Positions 46,822-54,447 of a stretch of DNA of 64,000 nucleotides are shown in pieces. Source of the DNA: Streptomyces sp. NBC_00620 (GTDB lineage: Bacteria > Actinomycetota > Actinomycetes > Streptomycetales > Streptomycetaceae); the NCBI RefSeq assembly GCF_026341825.1, contig NZ_JAPENY010000002.1, forward strand, positions 1,178,001-1,242,000. The letters run 5' to 3'. The translations under genes were made by a program, and so were the position numbers. The notes under the pieces were generated by a model that saw only the letters and a list, made by a program, of their open reading frames with translations, was not told the origin of the DNA and searched no databases. Positions within the stretch are counted from its first letter, which is position 1. The number at the start of each line of letters is the position of its first letter.

Positions 46822-47562
46822 TTACTCCGCTGTTTTTCTTGCCAGCGCGTTGTTTCCTATCGAGTTGTGGACGCTGAAGCTCACCGCGTCCGAGCGGTAG
46901 CGGTCGTCGGACCATTCCACCGGGCGTCCTTCGCGGGTTGTGGTGACTCGGCGGACTCGTAGGAGAGGGCTGGTGCGGCGGACGTCGAGGAGGTCGGCGT
47001 CCTGGGCGCCTGCCGCCACCGCGTCGATCACGTGCTCTCCGTAGGCGAAGACCAGGCCCGAGTCCTCGAAGAGGCGTTGGGTGACGGAGGGGCAGTCGGG
47101 CTCGATGGCCTCGACGGCGGGGGAGATCCAGTCGGCGTACACGGTGCGCTCCAGGAGGACCGGCTCGCCGTCCAGGCCGCGGACGCGCAGCACGTGCAAC
47201 ACCGTGGTGTTCTCGCGCAGTTGGAGTCGCACGGCGTCCTCCGCCGTCGCCGGGCGGCGCTCCTGTGTCACCACATGGCCGGTGGCCTCCCGCCCCATCG
47301 CGCGCGCCCACTGGGCGAAGCTGCGCAGCTCGGCGAAGCTCTGGCTGCGGCGGCCGGCCAGGACCACGCGGCGGGCGCCCTGGCGTGAGCCGATGAGCCC
47401 CTCGGCGGTCAGGGACGCGACGGCCTGGCGGACCGTGCCGCGCGAGACGGCGTACTGCGCCGCGAGTTCGGTCTCCGCCGGGAGCAGGCTGCCGACGGTG
47501 TACTCCTCGCGGTCGATCGCCCGCCGCAGCTCCTCGGCGATCTCCTCGTGTCGCGCCGGCAT
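46822..47562 (-). CDS. GntR/HutC family transcriptional regulator
   Basis: A 246-aa regulator. An N-terminal winged HTH (about 5-68; LLPAETELAAQYAVSRGTVR and QAVASLTAEGLI) is joined to a UTRA effector domain (about 90-235) of the HutC subfamily, with ERTVYADWISPAVEAIEPD and LLRVRRVTTTREGRPVEWSD. It is divergent from the ABC importer operon. A 7-bp-arm palindrome AACTTGT/ACAAGTT lies between them. UTRA domains sense small ligands such as amino sugars, histidine or phosphonates; here the ligand is presumably the imported compound. Confidence 0.92.
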   Translation of the reverse strand: MPARHEEIAEELRRAIDREEYTVGSLLPAETELAAQYAVSRGTVRQAVASLTAEGLIGSRQGARRVVLAGRRSQSFAELRSFAQWARAMGREATGHVVTQERRPATAEDAVRLQLRENTTVLHVLRVRGLDGEPVLLERTVYADWISPAVEAIEPDCPSVTQRLFEDSGLVFAYGEHVIDAVAAGAQDADLLDVRRTSPLLRVRRVTTTREGRPVEWSDDRYRSDAVSFSVHNSIGNNALARKTAE

Positions 47563-47714
47563 GCTTCCCCTCTGATTCGGTGACTGTGCACAGAGTGATC
47601 ACCTTAGTCGAGGCGTGGAGGTGACACGTGTGGGCAGGGATTGTCCGGGGAATCAGGGGTCAGGGTTTCGCCAGTGTTTACGAACACGACATCGAGGGCG
47701 GGCCTACTGAGGCC

Positions 47715-47732
47715 AACTTGTTCAGACAAGTT
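47715..47732. promoter_or_regulatory. Candidate GntR operator before the ABC operon
   Basis: AACTTGT (47715-47721), TCAG, ACAAGTT (47726-47732) is a perfect inverted repeat with 7-bp arms. It lies 47 nt before the substrate-binding protein start and about 150 nt before the divergent GntR start. Short T/A-centred palindromes of this kind are typical for GntR/HutC regulators. Confidence 0.68.
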
Positions 47733-47779
47733 TCCGGCTTCATCACACCCTCGTGCGTACTCCTGGAGAGACCGTGACC

Positions 47780-48928
47780 GTGTTCCTGCCGAGGACCGCC
47801 GTCCTCACCGGCGGCCTCGCCGTCGCCGCCGCGCTGGCCCTGAGCGCCTGTGGCGCGGCCCCCGAAGAGTCCACCACCGCCGACGGCAAGAGCGCGGCCA
47901 CCGCGACCTCGGCCGCGGACTTCGGCGGTCTCGACGCCCTGGTGACGGCGGCGAAGAAGGAGGGCACGCTGCAGGCGATCGCCCTGCCCCGCGACTGGGC
48001 CAACTACGGTGCCCTGATAGACGGCTTCGAGAAGAAGTACGGCATCAAGATCAAGGTCGAGAACCCCGACGGTTCCAGCCAGGACGAGATCAACGCCGTC
48101 ACCTCCCGCAAGGGCCAGGACCGCGCCCCCGACGTCCTCGACCTCGGCAGCTCCTTCGCGCTGAGCGCCGCCCAGCAGGGGCTGCTCGCGCCCTACAAGG
48201 TGGCGACCTTCGCCGACATCCCCGAGGGGCAGAAGGACGCGCAGGGCCGCTGGACCAACGACTACGGCGGCTACATCTCCATCGGCTGCGACGCCAAGCG
48301 CGTCAAGACCTGCCCGACCACCTTCAAGGACCTGCTGAAGCCGGAGTACAAGGGGCAGGTCGCCCTCAACGGCAACCCCACCAAGTCCGGCTCGGCCTTC
48401 GGCGGCGTCTACGCGGCGGCCCTCGCCAACGGCGGCTCCTTCGACGACATCCAGCCCGGCCTCGACTTCTTCGCCGAGCTGAAGAAGAACGGCAACTACA
48501 CGCCGGTCGAGTCGACCCCGGCCACCGTCGAGAAGGGCGAGACGCCGATCAGCATCGACTGGGACTACCTGAACGCCGGGTACGCCGAGGAGTTCACGTC
48601 CAAGGGCGTCGACTGGAAGGTTACGGTCCCGGAGGACGGCAAGTTCTCCCAGTACTACTCCCAGGCCATCAACAAGGACGCCCCGCACCCGGCGGCCGCC
48701 CGGCTGTGGCAGGAGTACCTCTACAGCGCCGAGGGCCAGAACCTCTGGCTCGCCGGGTTCGCCCGCCCGGCCCTGATGACCGCCATGGAGAAGGCCGGCA
48801 CGCTCGACAAGACCGCCGCCGCCAAGCTTCCCGAGGTCTCCGGCACGCCGAGCTTCCCGACCGAGGACCAGCAGAGCAAGGCCAAGGAAGTCCTGGCCCA
48901 GGGCTGGGGCAAGGCCGTCTCCGGATGA
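47780..48928 (+). CDS. ABC transporter substrate-binding lipoprotein
   Basis: A 382-aa lipoprotein with signal and lipobox ALSAC (Cys24 from this start). The body is a family 1/type 2 binding protein of the iron/thiamine/2-aminoethylphosphonate kind (LVTAAKKEGTLQAIALPRDW, TSRKGQDRAPDVLDLGSSFA and ISIDWDYLNAGYAEEF). The start is ambiguous: GTG 47780 has GGAGAG 9 nt upstream and is preferred; GTG 47774 and the in-frame start at 47753 are alternatives. It is the first gene of a five-gene unit (binding protein, two permeases, ATPase, HAD-EEP). The ligand is unknown; organophosphate or phosphonate is suggested by the last gene. Confidence 0.88.
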   Translation: MFLPRTAVLTGGLAVAAALALSACGAAPEESTTADGKSAATATSAADFGGLDALVTAAKKEGTLQAIALPRDWANYGALIDGFEKKYGIKIKVENPDGSSQDEINAVTSRKGQDRAPDVLDLGSSFALSAAQQGLLAPYKVATFADIPEGQKDAQGRWTNDYGGYISIGCDAKRVKTCPTTFKDLLKPEYKGQVALNGNPTKSGSAFGGVYAAALANGGSFDDIQPGLDFFAELKKNGNYTPVESTPATVEKGETPISIDWDYLNAGYAEEFTSKGVDWKVTVPEDGKFSQYYSQAINKDAPHPAAARLWQEYLYSAEGQNLWLAGFARPALMTAMEKAGTLDKTAAAKLPEVSGTPSFPTEDQQSKAKEVLAQGWGKAVSG

Positions 48929-49821
48929 CCGCGACTCTCGCCAAGGCCGACGTGGTGCCCGCCGCTTCCCAAAAGCGCGGGCGCCGCGTCGCCGGCTGGC
49001 TCCCCGTCGTCCCGCTGCTCGTCGTCGTGGCGATCGCCTTCGGGATCCCCGCTCTCGCCATGCTGAACGGCGCCTTCACCGTCAAGGACCAGACGACCGG
49101 CGCCACTTCGTACAGCACGGCCAATCTGACCGACTCGCTGCAGGGCGCCTACTTCACCGCCCTGGTCGGCAGCGTCAAGCTGTCCGCCGTCTCCGCGGGT
49201 ATCGCGACCGTCCTCGGACTGCCGCTCGCCCAGGCCGTGGTGACCTCCCGCTTCCGCGCGCTGCGCGAGGCCGTGCTCACCGCGTCCGGCGTCCTCGCCA
49301 ACTTCGGCGGCGTCCCGCTGGCCTTCGCGTTCGTCGCCACACTCGGCAACGCGGGTGTCCTGACCCGGCACTTCGGCCTGAGCGACAAGGGCTGGAACCT
49401 CTACAGCTTCTGGGGTCTGGTCATCGTCTACTTGTACTTCCTGATCCCGCTGATGGTCCTCACCATCACACCCGCCCTCGACGGACTGCGCTCCCAGTGG
49501 CGCGAGGCCGCGCAGAACAACGGGGCCACTTCCACGCAGTACTGGCGGCACGTGGCCCTTCCCGTCCTCGCGCCCTCGCTGCTCGGCGGCTTCGTGCTCC
49601 TCTTCGGCAGCGCGTTCGCCGCGTACGCCACCGCCGCCGCGATGGTGGGCAGCGCGGTTCCGCTGGTCACCCTGCAGATCGCCGACGCCATCTCCGGCAA
49701 CGTCCTGGTCGGCCAGGAGAACGTGGCGCTCGCGCTCAGCCTCGACATGGTCCTGATCGCGGGCGTGGTGATGGCCGTGTACCTGCCCCTGCAACGACGG
49801 AGCGCGCGATGGCTCGCCTGA
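48925..49821 (+). CDS. ABC transporter permease (first)
   Basis: A 298-aa inner-membrane permease with about six transmembrane segments. The EAA coupling loop EAAQNNGATSTQYWRHVALP (about 193-212) contacts the ATPase. It resembles permease subunits of spermidine/2-aminoethylphosphonate-type importers. The ATG at 48925 overlaps the binding-protein stop (ATGA); codons upstream in this frame lie inside the preceding gene. It overlaps the second permease by 13 nt. The N-terminal 20 residues are cytoplasmic and basic. Confidence 0.9.
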   Translation: MTATLAKADVVPAASQKRGRRVAGWLPVVPLLVVVAIAFGIPALAMLNGAFTVKDQTTGATSYSTANLTDSLQGAYFTALVGSVKLSAVSAGIATVLGLPLAQAVVTSRFRALREAVLTASGVLANFGGVPLAFAFVATLGNAGVLTRHFGLSDKGWNLYSFWGLVIVYLYFLIPLMVLTITPALDGLRSQWREAAQNNGATSTQYWRHVALPVLAPSLLGGFVLLFGSAFAAYATAAAMVGSAVPLVTLQIADAISGNVLVGQENVALALSLDMVLIAGVVMAVYLPLQRRSARWLA

Positions 49822-50633
49822 ACCTCTGGCGGTGGGCCGTCCTGGCCCTCGCCGCGCTGTACTTCCTGGTGCCGCTGGGCGCGTCCGTGATCTTCACCGT
49901 GGACGTGCCGGGGCAGGGAATCACCTTCGACGCGTACAGCGAGATCGTCTCCACCGAGGGCTTCACCTCCAGCCTGCTGCTCTCGCTGGAACTGGCCCTC
50001 GCCACCATCGCCGTGGTGCTGCTCCTGATGGTGCCCGCGATGGTCGCGCTGCGGCTCGGCGCGCCCCGGCTGCGGCCGGTCGTCGAGGTGGTGTGCTCGC
50101 TGCCGCTGGTCGTCCCGCCGATCGCGTTCGTCGCCGGGATCTCCACCGTCCTCAAGTGGGGCCCCGAACACCTCTCCCGTACGCCGCTGTTCCAGACCTT
50201 CGTGGCGATCCAGAACCCGAGCTTCCCGTTCGTGCTCGTCCTCGCGTACGTCGTGATGGCGCTGCCGTTCGTGTACCGGGCGCTGGACGCGGGGCTGCGC
50301 GCCGTCGACGTACGCACCCTCGTCGAGGCCGCCCGCAGCTGCGGCGCGCCCTGGCCGCAGGCGCTGGTCCGGGTCGTGCTGCCCAATCTGCGCGGGGCGC
50401 TGCTCAACGCCTCCTTCCTCACACTGGCGCTGGTCCTCGGCGAGTTCACGGTCGCGCAGCTGCTCGGCTTCCAGCCCTTCGCCGTGTGGATCTACAGCGT
50501 CGGCGGCTCGCAGGCGCAGCTGTCCGTCGCCGTGTCCGTACTCAGCCTGCTCGTCACGTGGGCGCTGCTCCTCTCGCTCGCCGTGTTCGGCGGCCGCTCC
50601 TCCAAAGCATCCGCTTCGGCCTCCCGGGGATGA
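49809..50633 (+). CDS. ABC transporter permease (second)
   Basis: A 274-aa permease with about six transmembrane segments and the coupling loop EAARSCGAPWPQALVRVVLP (about 175-194). It pairs with the first permease as a heterodimer. The ATG at 49809 lies 13 nt before the first permease's stop. The ATPase gene follows 4 nt after its own stop. The C-terminus is a Ser/Ala-rich tail without motifs. Confidence 0.9.
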   Translation: MARLNLWRWAVLALAALYFLVPLGASVIFTVDVPGQGITFDAYSEIVSTEGFTSSLLLSLELALATIAVVLLLMVPAMVALRLGAPRLRPVVEVVCSLPLVVPPIAFVAGISTVLKWGPEHLSRTPLFQTFVAIQNPSFPFVLVLAYVVMALPFVYRALDAGLRAVDVRTLVEAARSCGAPWPQALVRVVLPNLRGALLNASFLTLALVLGEFTVAQLLGFQPFAVWIYSVGGSQAQLSVAVSVLSLLVTWALLLSLAVFGGRSSKASASASRG

Positions 50634-50637
50634 ACCC

Positions 50638-51729
50638 ATGACTGTCACCACGCTTCAGAAAACATCCGAGAAGTCCGAGAAGGCCGCCACCGTCGAATTC
50701 CGGGGCCTGCGCCGCGAGTTCGGCTCGACCGTCGCCCTCGACGGGCTCGACCTCACCGTGCAGCCCGGCGAACTCCTCGCCCTGCTCGGCCCGTCCGGCT
50801 GCGGCAAGACCACCGCGCTGCGCATGCTCGCCGGGTTCGAACACCCCGACTCCGGCGAGGTGCTGGTCGACGGCGAGGACGTCACCCGCGTTCCCGCGCA
50901 CCGCCGCGACGCCGGGATGGTCTTCCAGTCGTACAGCCTCTTCCCGCACCTGAGCGCCCTGGACAACGTGGCCTTCGGACTGCGGATGCGCAAGGTCCGT
51001 ACGGCCGAACGGCGGGCCCGAGCCGCCGAGTTGCTCGACCTCGTCGGACTCGCCGACAAGGGGGAGAGCTTCCCGCACCAGCTCTCCGGAGGCCAGCAGC
51101 AGCGCATCGCGCTGGCCCGCGCACTCGCCCTGCGCCCGCGCGTACTGCTGCTCGACGAGCCGCTCTCCGCCCTCGACGCCAAGGTGCGGCTCAGCCTTCG
51201 TGACGAGATCCGCCGGCTTCAGCAGGAACTCGGCATCACCACACTGTTCGTGACGCACGATCAGGAAGAGGCGTTGTCCATGGCGGACCGCGTCGCCGTG
51301 ATGCGGGCCGGGCAGCTCGAACAGTGCGCCGCACCTGCCGAGTTGTACGGTCGGCCCGCCACCGCGTTCGTCGCCGAGTTCGTCGGCACGATGAGCCGCC
51401 TTCCGGGGCGGCTGGACGCAGGCGCGGTCCACGTGCTCGGGCAGCGGCTGCCCGTCGACGGGGAGGCACCCGCCGTGGCGGAGGGGGATGTGGTGGATGT
51501 GCTCGTCCGGCCCGAGGCGGTACGGGTACGGGCCGACGACACGGGTGACGCCCGGGTTGTCGCCACCGCCTTCCTCGGGGCGGCCATCCGGGTCACCGTG
51601 CGGCTCGCCGACGCCACCGAGGTCAAGGCCGATCTGCCGACGCACGAAGCCGCGTCGCTCGGATCGGGTGCCGCGGTGACGGTGAGTCTGCCGGAGCGGC
51701 CGGTACTGGTCGCCGCGCGCACCAACTGA
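50638..51729 (+). CDS. ABC transporter ATP-binding protein
   Basis: A 363-aa ATPase with Walker A GPSGCGKTT (51-59), signature LSGGQQQRIALARAL (from about 150), Walker B LLLDEPLSALDA (about 169) and the switch His in FVTHDQEEALS. A C-terminal TOBE domain (about 290-355) is present, as in PotA/FbpC/PhnT-like importers. It completes the importer with the two permeases. The HAD-EEP gene begins 51 nt later in the same direction. Confidence 0.95.
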   Translation: MTVTTLQKTSEKSEKAATVEFRGLRREFGSTVALDGLDLTVQPGELLALLGPSGCGKTTALRMLAGFEHPDSGEVLVDGEDVTRVPAHRRDAGMVFQSYSLFPHLSALDNVAFGLRMRKVRTAERRARAAELLDLVGLADKGESFPHQLSGGQQQRIALARALALRPRVLLLDEPLSALDAKVRLSLRDEIRRLQQELGITTLFVTHDQEEALSMADRVAVMRAGQLEQCAAPAELYGRPATAFVAEFVGTMSRLPGRLDAGAVHVLGQRLPVDGEAPAVAEGDVVDVLVRPEAVRVRADDTGDARVVATAFLGAAIRVTVRLADATEVKADLPTHEAASLGSGAAVTVSLPERPVLVAARTN

Positions 51730-51780
51730 ACCACCCCCGGTCGGGCCCACTCGGGCCCCTGTTGAGTGAAAGAGAGTTCC

Positions 51781-53256
51781 GTGACCCACCGCACCACCCC
51801 CCAACCCATCCTCCAGGCCGTCCTGTTCGACATGGACGGCACGCTCGTGGACACCGAGCGGCTGTGGTGGGAGGCGGTGGAGCAGGTGGCGGACGGACTC
51901 GGGCGCCGGCTGACGAAGGCCGATCAGCCGGAGGTCCTCGGGCGCCCGGTCGAGTACACCGCGGCGTGGCTGGGCGGCATCACGGGGGCCCCTGTCGAGG
52001 GGATCGCCGCCGAACTGCACCGGGAGTTCGCCGACCGCGTCCGCACCGGCATCGTGCCCCGGCCCGGCGCGCTCGAACTGCTCGACTCGCTGGCCCGTGC
52101 GGGCGTACCCACCGCCCTGGTGACCGCGTCGCCGCGCGCCGTCGCCGACACCGTCCTCCAAGCCCTCGGCGCCGGACGCCTCACCGTCTCCGTCACCGCC
52201 GACGACACCGAGCGCACGAAGCCCGCCCCCGACCCCTACCTCGCCGCCTGCCGTGCCCTCGGTGTCGACCCCGCCGCGTGCGTGGCCGTCGAGGACACCC
52301 AGACGGGCGTCAGCTCAGCCGAGGCGGCGGGCTGCGCCGTGCTCGCCGTGCCCTCGCTCGCACCGATCGCCCCCGCCCCCGGCCGCACCGTCCTCGCCAG
52401 CCTGGAGGAGGTGACCCCGGCGCGGCTGCGGGCCATGGTCGCGCCCCGTGAGCTGCGGGTGATGAGCTGGAACCTCTGGTACGGCGGTACGAAGGTCGAC
52501 GACCACCGGGAGAAGCAGCTCAAGGTCATCGCCGAGACGGGGGTGGATGTGGTCGCACTCCAGGAGACGTACGGCACGGCGGCGCAGGAGCTCGCCGGTG
52601 CGCTCGGGTGGCACCACCACCGGGGTGGCGACAACCTCGGCATCATCAGCCGGTACCCGATCGTTTCTCGTCTCGGGGACCCGGACGTCGGCTTCTACGG
52701 GGGGACCGGGGTGCGGATCCAGCTCGACGGCGGGCAGCAGGTTGCCGTCTGGAGCGCCCATCTCGACTACACGCCGTACGGGCCGTACGAGGCGTGCTTC
52801 GACGGGCTCCCGGCGGCGGATCTGATCGCTCACGAGGGTGTGCGGCTTGCCCAAATGCGGGAGATCCTCCGCGGGATTGCGGACTCTTCGGATGCCGGTA
52901 CGCCTGTTCTGCTGCTGGGGGACTTCAACGCTCCCTCGCACCTGGACTGGCCCGATGTCGAGTGGCCCGTCACGAAGGCTGCGGAGGAGGCGGGGCTGCG
53001 TGATTCGTACCGTGAGGTCCACCCGGACCCTGTCCGTGACCCTGGCCACACATGGTCCCCGGTCCATGCCGAGCACGAGGACGGCAGTGGGCGGTCTGAG
53101 CCCCAGGACCGGATCGACTATGTGTTGTACCGGGGGCTGCGGGTGCTCGACTCCCGTGTCTTCGTCTGCGGCAGCCCGAGGGCGTGGCCCGACGTCGCGG
53201 GCAACGACTGGCCTTCGGACCATGCGGCGGTGATCACGACGTTCGGGCTGAGGTAA
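51781..53256 (+). CDS. HAD phosphatase fused to an EEP-superfamily phosphodiesterase/phosphatase
   Basis: A 491-aa two-domain protein without a signal peptide. The N-terminal HAD domain (about 12-215) has all four motifs: VLFDMDGTLVDT (D17, D19), the Thr in VTASPRAV, KPAPDPY and VEDTQTGVSSAEAAG. It resembles beta-phosphoglucomutase-like sugar phosphatases. The C-terminal endonuclease/exonuclease/phosphatase domain (about 222-489) has MSWNLWYGG, ALQETYG, the AHLDYT His, LGDFNAP (about 380) and PSDHA (D480, H481), also complete. The frame is continuous. The start at GTG 51781 is chosen; GTG 51766 is possible. Last gene of the importer unit: probably removes phosphate from the imported compound. 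The true substrate is unknown. Confidence 0.88.
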   Translation: MTHRTTPQPILQAVLFDMDGTLVDTERLWWEAVEQVADGLGRRLTKADQPEVLGRPVEYTAAWLGGITGAPVEGIAAELHREFADRVRTGIVPRPGALELLDSLARAGVPTALVTASPRAVADTVLQALGAGRLTVSVTADDTERTKPAPDPYLAACRALGVDPAACVAVEDTQTGVSSAEAAGCAVLAVPSLAPIAPAPGRTVLASLEEVTPARLRAMVAPRELRVMSWNLWYGGTKVDDHREKQLKVIAETGVDVVALQETYGTAAQELAGALGWHHHRGGDNLGIISRYPIVSRLGDPDVGFYGGTGVRIQLDGGQQVAVWSAHLDYTPYGPYEACFDGLPAADLIAHEGVRLAQMREILRGIADSSDAGTPVLLLGDFNAPSHLDWPDVEWPVTKAAEEAGLRDSYREVHPDPVRDPGHTWSPVHAEHEDGSGRSEPQDRIDYVLYRGLRVLDSRVFVCGSPRAWPDVAGNDWPSDHAAVITTFGLR

Positions 53257-53259
53257 GGC

Positions 53260-53450
53260 GTTTTTCGCCCCCTCCGCCCCTACCCGTCCCGTTCCTGGGG
53301 GCTGCGCCCCCAGACCCCCGCTTCGGCCTGGACGGCCTCGTCCTCAAACGCCGGACGGGCTAGGGGTTAGCCCCTCCGGCGTTTGAGGAGCGGGGTCTGC
53401 GGCGGAGCCCCAGGAACAAGGGACGGGTAGGGGCGGAGGGGCCGAAAAAC
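53260..53450. repeat. Large imperfect inverted repeat between the HAD-EEP and amidase genes
   Basis: Left arm 53260-53362 and right arm 53372-53450 form a long imperfect inverted repeat. It contains CTCAAACGCCGGA/TCCGGCGTTTGAG and a centre GGGCTA/TAGCCC. An extra stretch near 53323-53340 lies only in the left arm. Parts are familiar as widespread Streptomyces intergenic sequences. The rest of the 352-bp gap (53257-53608) shows nothing but G/C-rich sequence and AAGGA before the amidase gene. Confidence 0.78.
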
Positions 53451-53608
53451 TCGCCGCCCACCGCCCGCGCAACGAATCGCTGCCAGGCCCCCCACCCACG
53501 CAACGGATCGCCCACGGCCGCGCAACGGCTCCTCCTTGTCCCCCCGCCCCCCGCGCCCGTACCGTCTAACAGGCCCCCCAAACCCCTCCGTACCGGCAAG
53601 GAACACGC

Positions 53609-54397
53609 ATGCGCACAGCCCTGCTCCAGAGCTCCGGCCGCCCCGGCTCGGTCGTCGAGAACCTCAGGGTTCTCGATGAGGCCGCGGGCCGTGCCGCGGC
53701 GGCGGGCGCAGGGCTGCTGGTGGCGCCGGAGATGTTCCTGACCGGGTACGCGATCGGCGACGACATCGCGCACCTCGCGGAGCCCGCGGACGGCGACTCC
53801 GCGGACGCGATCGCGGAGATCGCCACCCGCCACGGAGTGGCCGTGGCCTACGGCTACCCCGAGCGCGCCGGAGACGCGGTCTTCAACTCCGCGCAGTTGA
53901 TCTCCGCCGACGGCACCCGTCTCGCGAACTACCGCAAGACCCACCTTTTCGGCTGCTTCGAGCAGGACCACTTCACCCCGGGCGAGCAGCCGGTGGTGCA
54001 GGCCGAGCTCGGCGGACTGCGCGTCGGGATCATGATCTGCTACGACGTGGAGTTCCCGGAGAACGTCCGGGCGCACGCCCTCGCGGGCACCGACCTGCTG
54101 CTGGTGCCGACGGCGCAGATGCACCCGTTCCAGTTCGTCGCCGAGTCGGTCGTGCCGGTGCGCGCCTTCGAGAACCAGATGTACGTCGCGTACGTCAACC
54201 GCACCGGCCAGGAAGGGGAGTTCGACTTCGTCGGGCTCTCGACACTGGCCGGGCCCGACGGGGTCGCCCGAGCCCGGGCGGGCCGTGGCGAGCAGCTGGT
54301 CCTCGCGGACGCCGACCCCGCCTTCCTGGCGGCCTCGCGCGAGGCGAACCCGTATCTGAAGGACCGCCGCCCCGGCCTCTACGGGTCCCTCGTCTGA
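53609..54397 (+). CDS. Carbon-nitrogen hydrolase (nitrilase superfamily amidase)
   Basis: A 262-aa cytosolic amidase with the full Glu-Lys-Cys triad: E41 in APEMFL, K110 in YRKTHLFG and C144 in IMICYDVEFPE. The length and motifs fit omega-amidase/DavA-like enzymes that hydrolyse short terminal amides. It lies 50 nt before the flavin 2-monooxygenase gene and is probably in the same transcript. In known pathways such a pair converts lysine to 5-aminovalerate, or arginine to 4-guanidinobutyrate; here the amide product of the oxidase is the expected substrate. Confidence 0.88.
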   Translation: MRTALLQSSGRPGSVVENLRVLDEAAGRAAAAGAGLLVAPEMFLTGYAIGDDIAHLAEPADGDSADAIAEIATRHGVAVAYGYPERAGDAVFNSAQLISADGTRLANYRKTHLFGCFEQDHFTPGEQPVVQAELGGLRVGIMICYDVEFPENVRAHALAGTDLLLVPTAQMHPFQFVAESVVPVRAFENQMYVAYVNRTGQEGEFDFVGLSTLAGPDGVARARAGRGEQLVLADADPAFLAASREANPYLKDRRPGLYGSLV

Positions 54398-54447
54398 AGT
54401 CTGCCCCTCGCCTTCCCCCAAGCTTTTCTGCAAGGAGTCCGTACCCC

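Noticed and set aside
53341-53385. Idea that the large inverted repeat is an insertion sequence remnant
   Set aside because: There is no transposase fragment and no flanking target duplication. It looks like intergenic repeat sequence instead.
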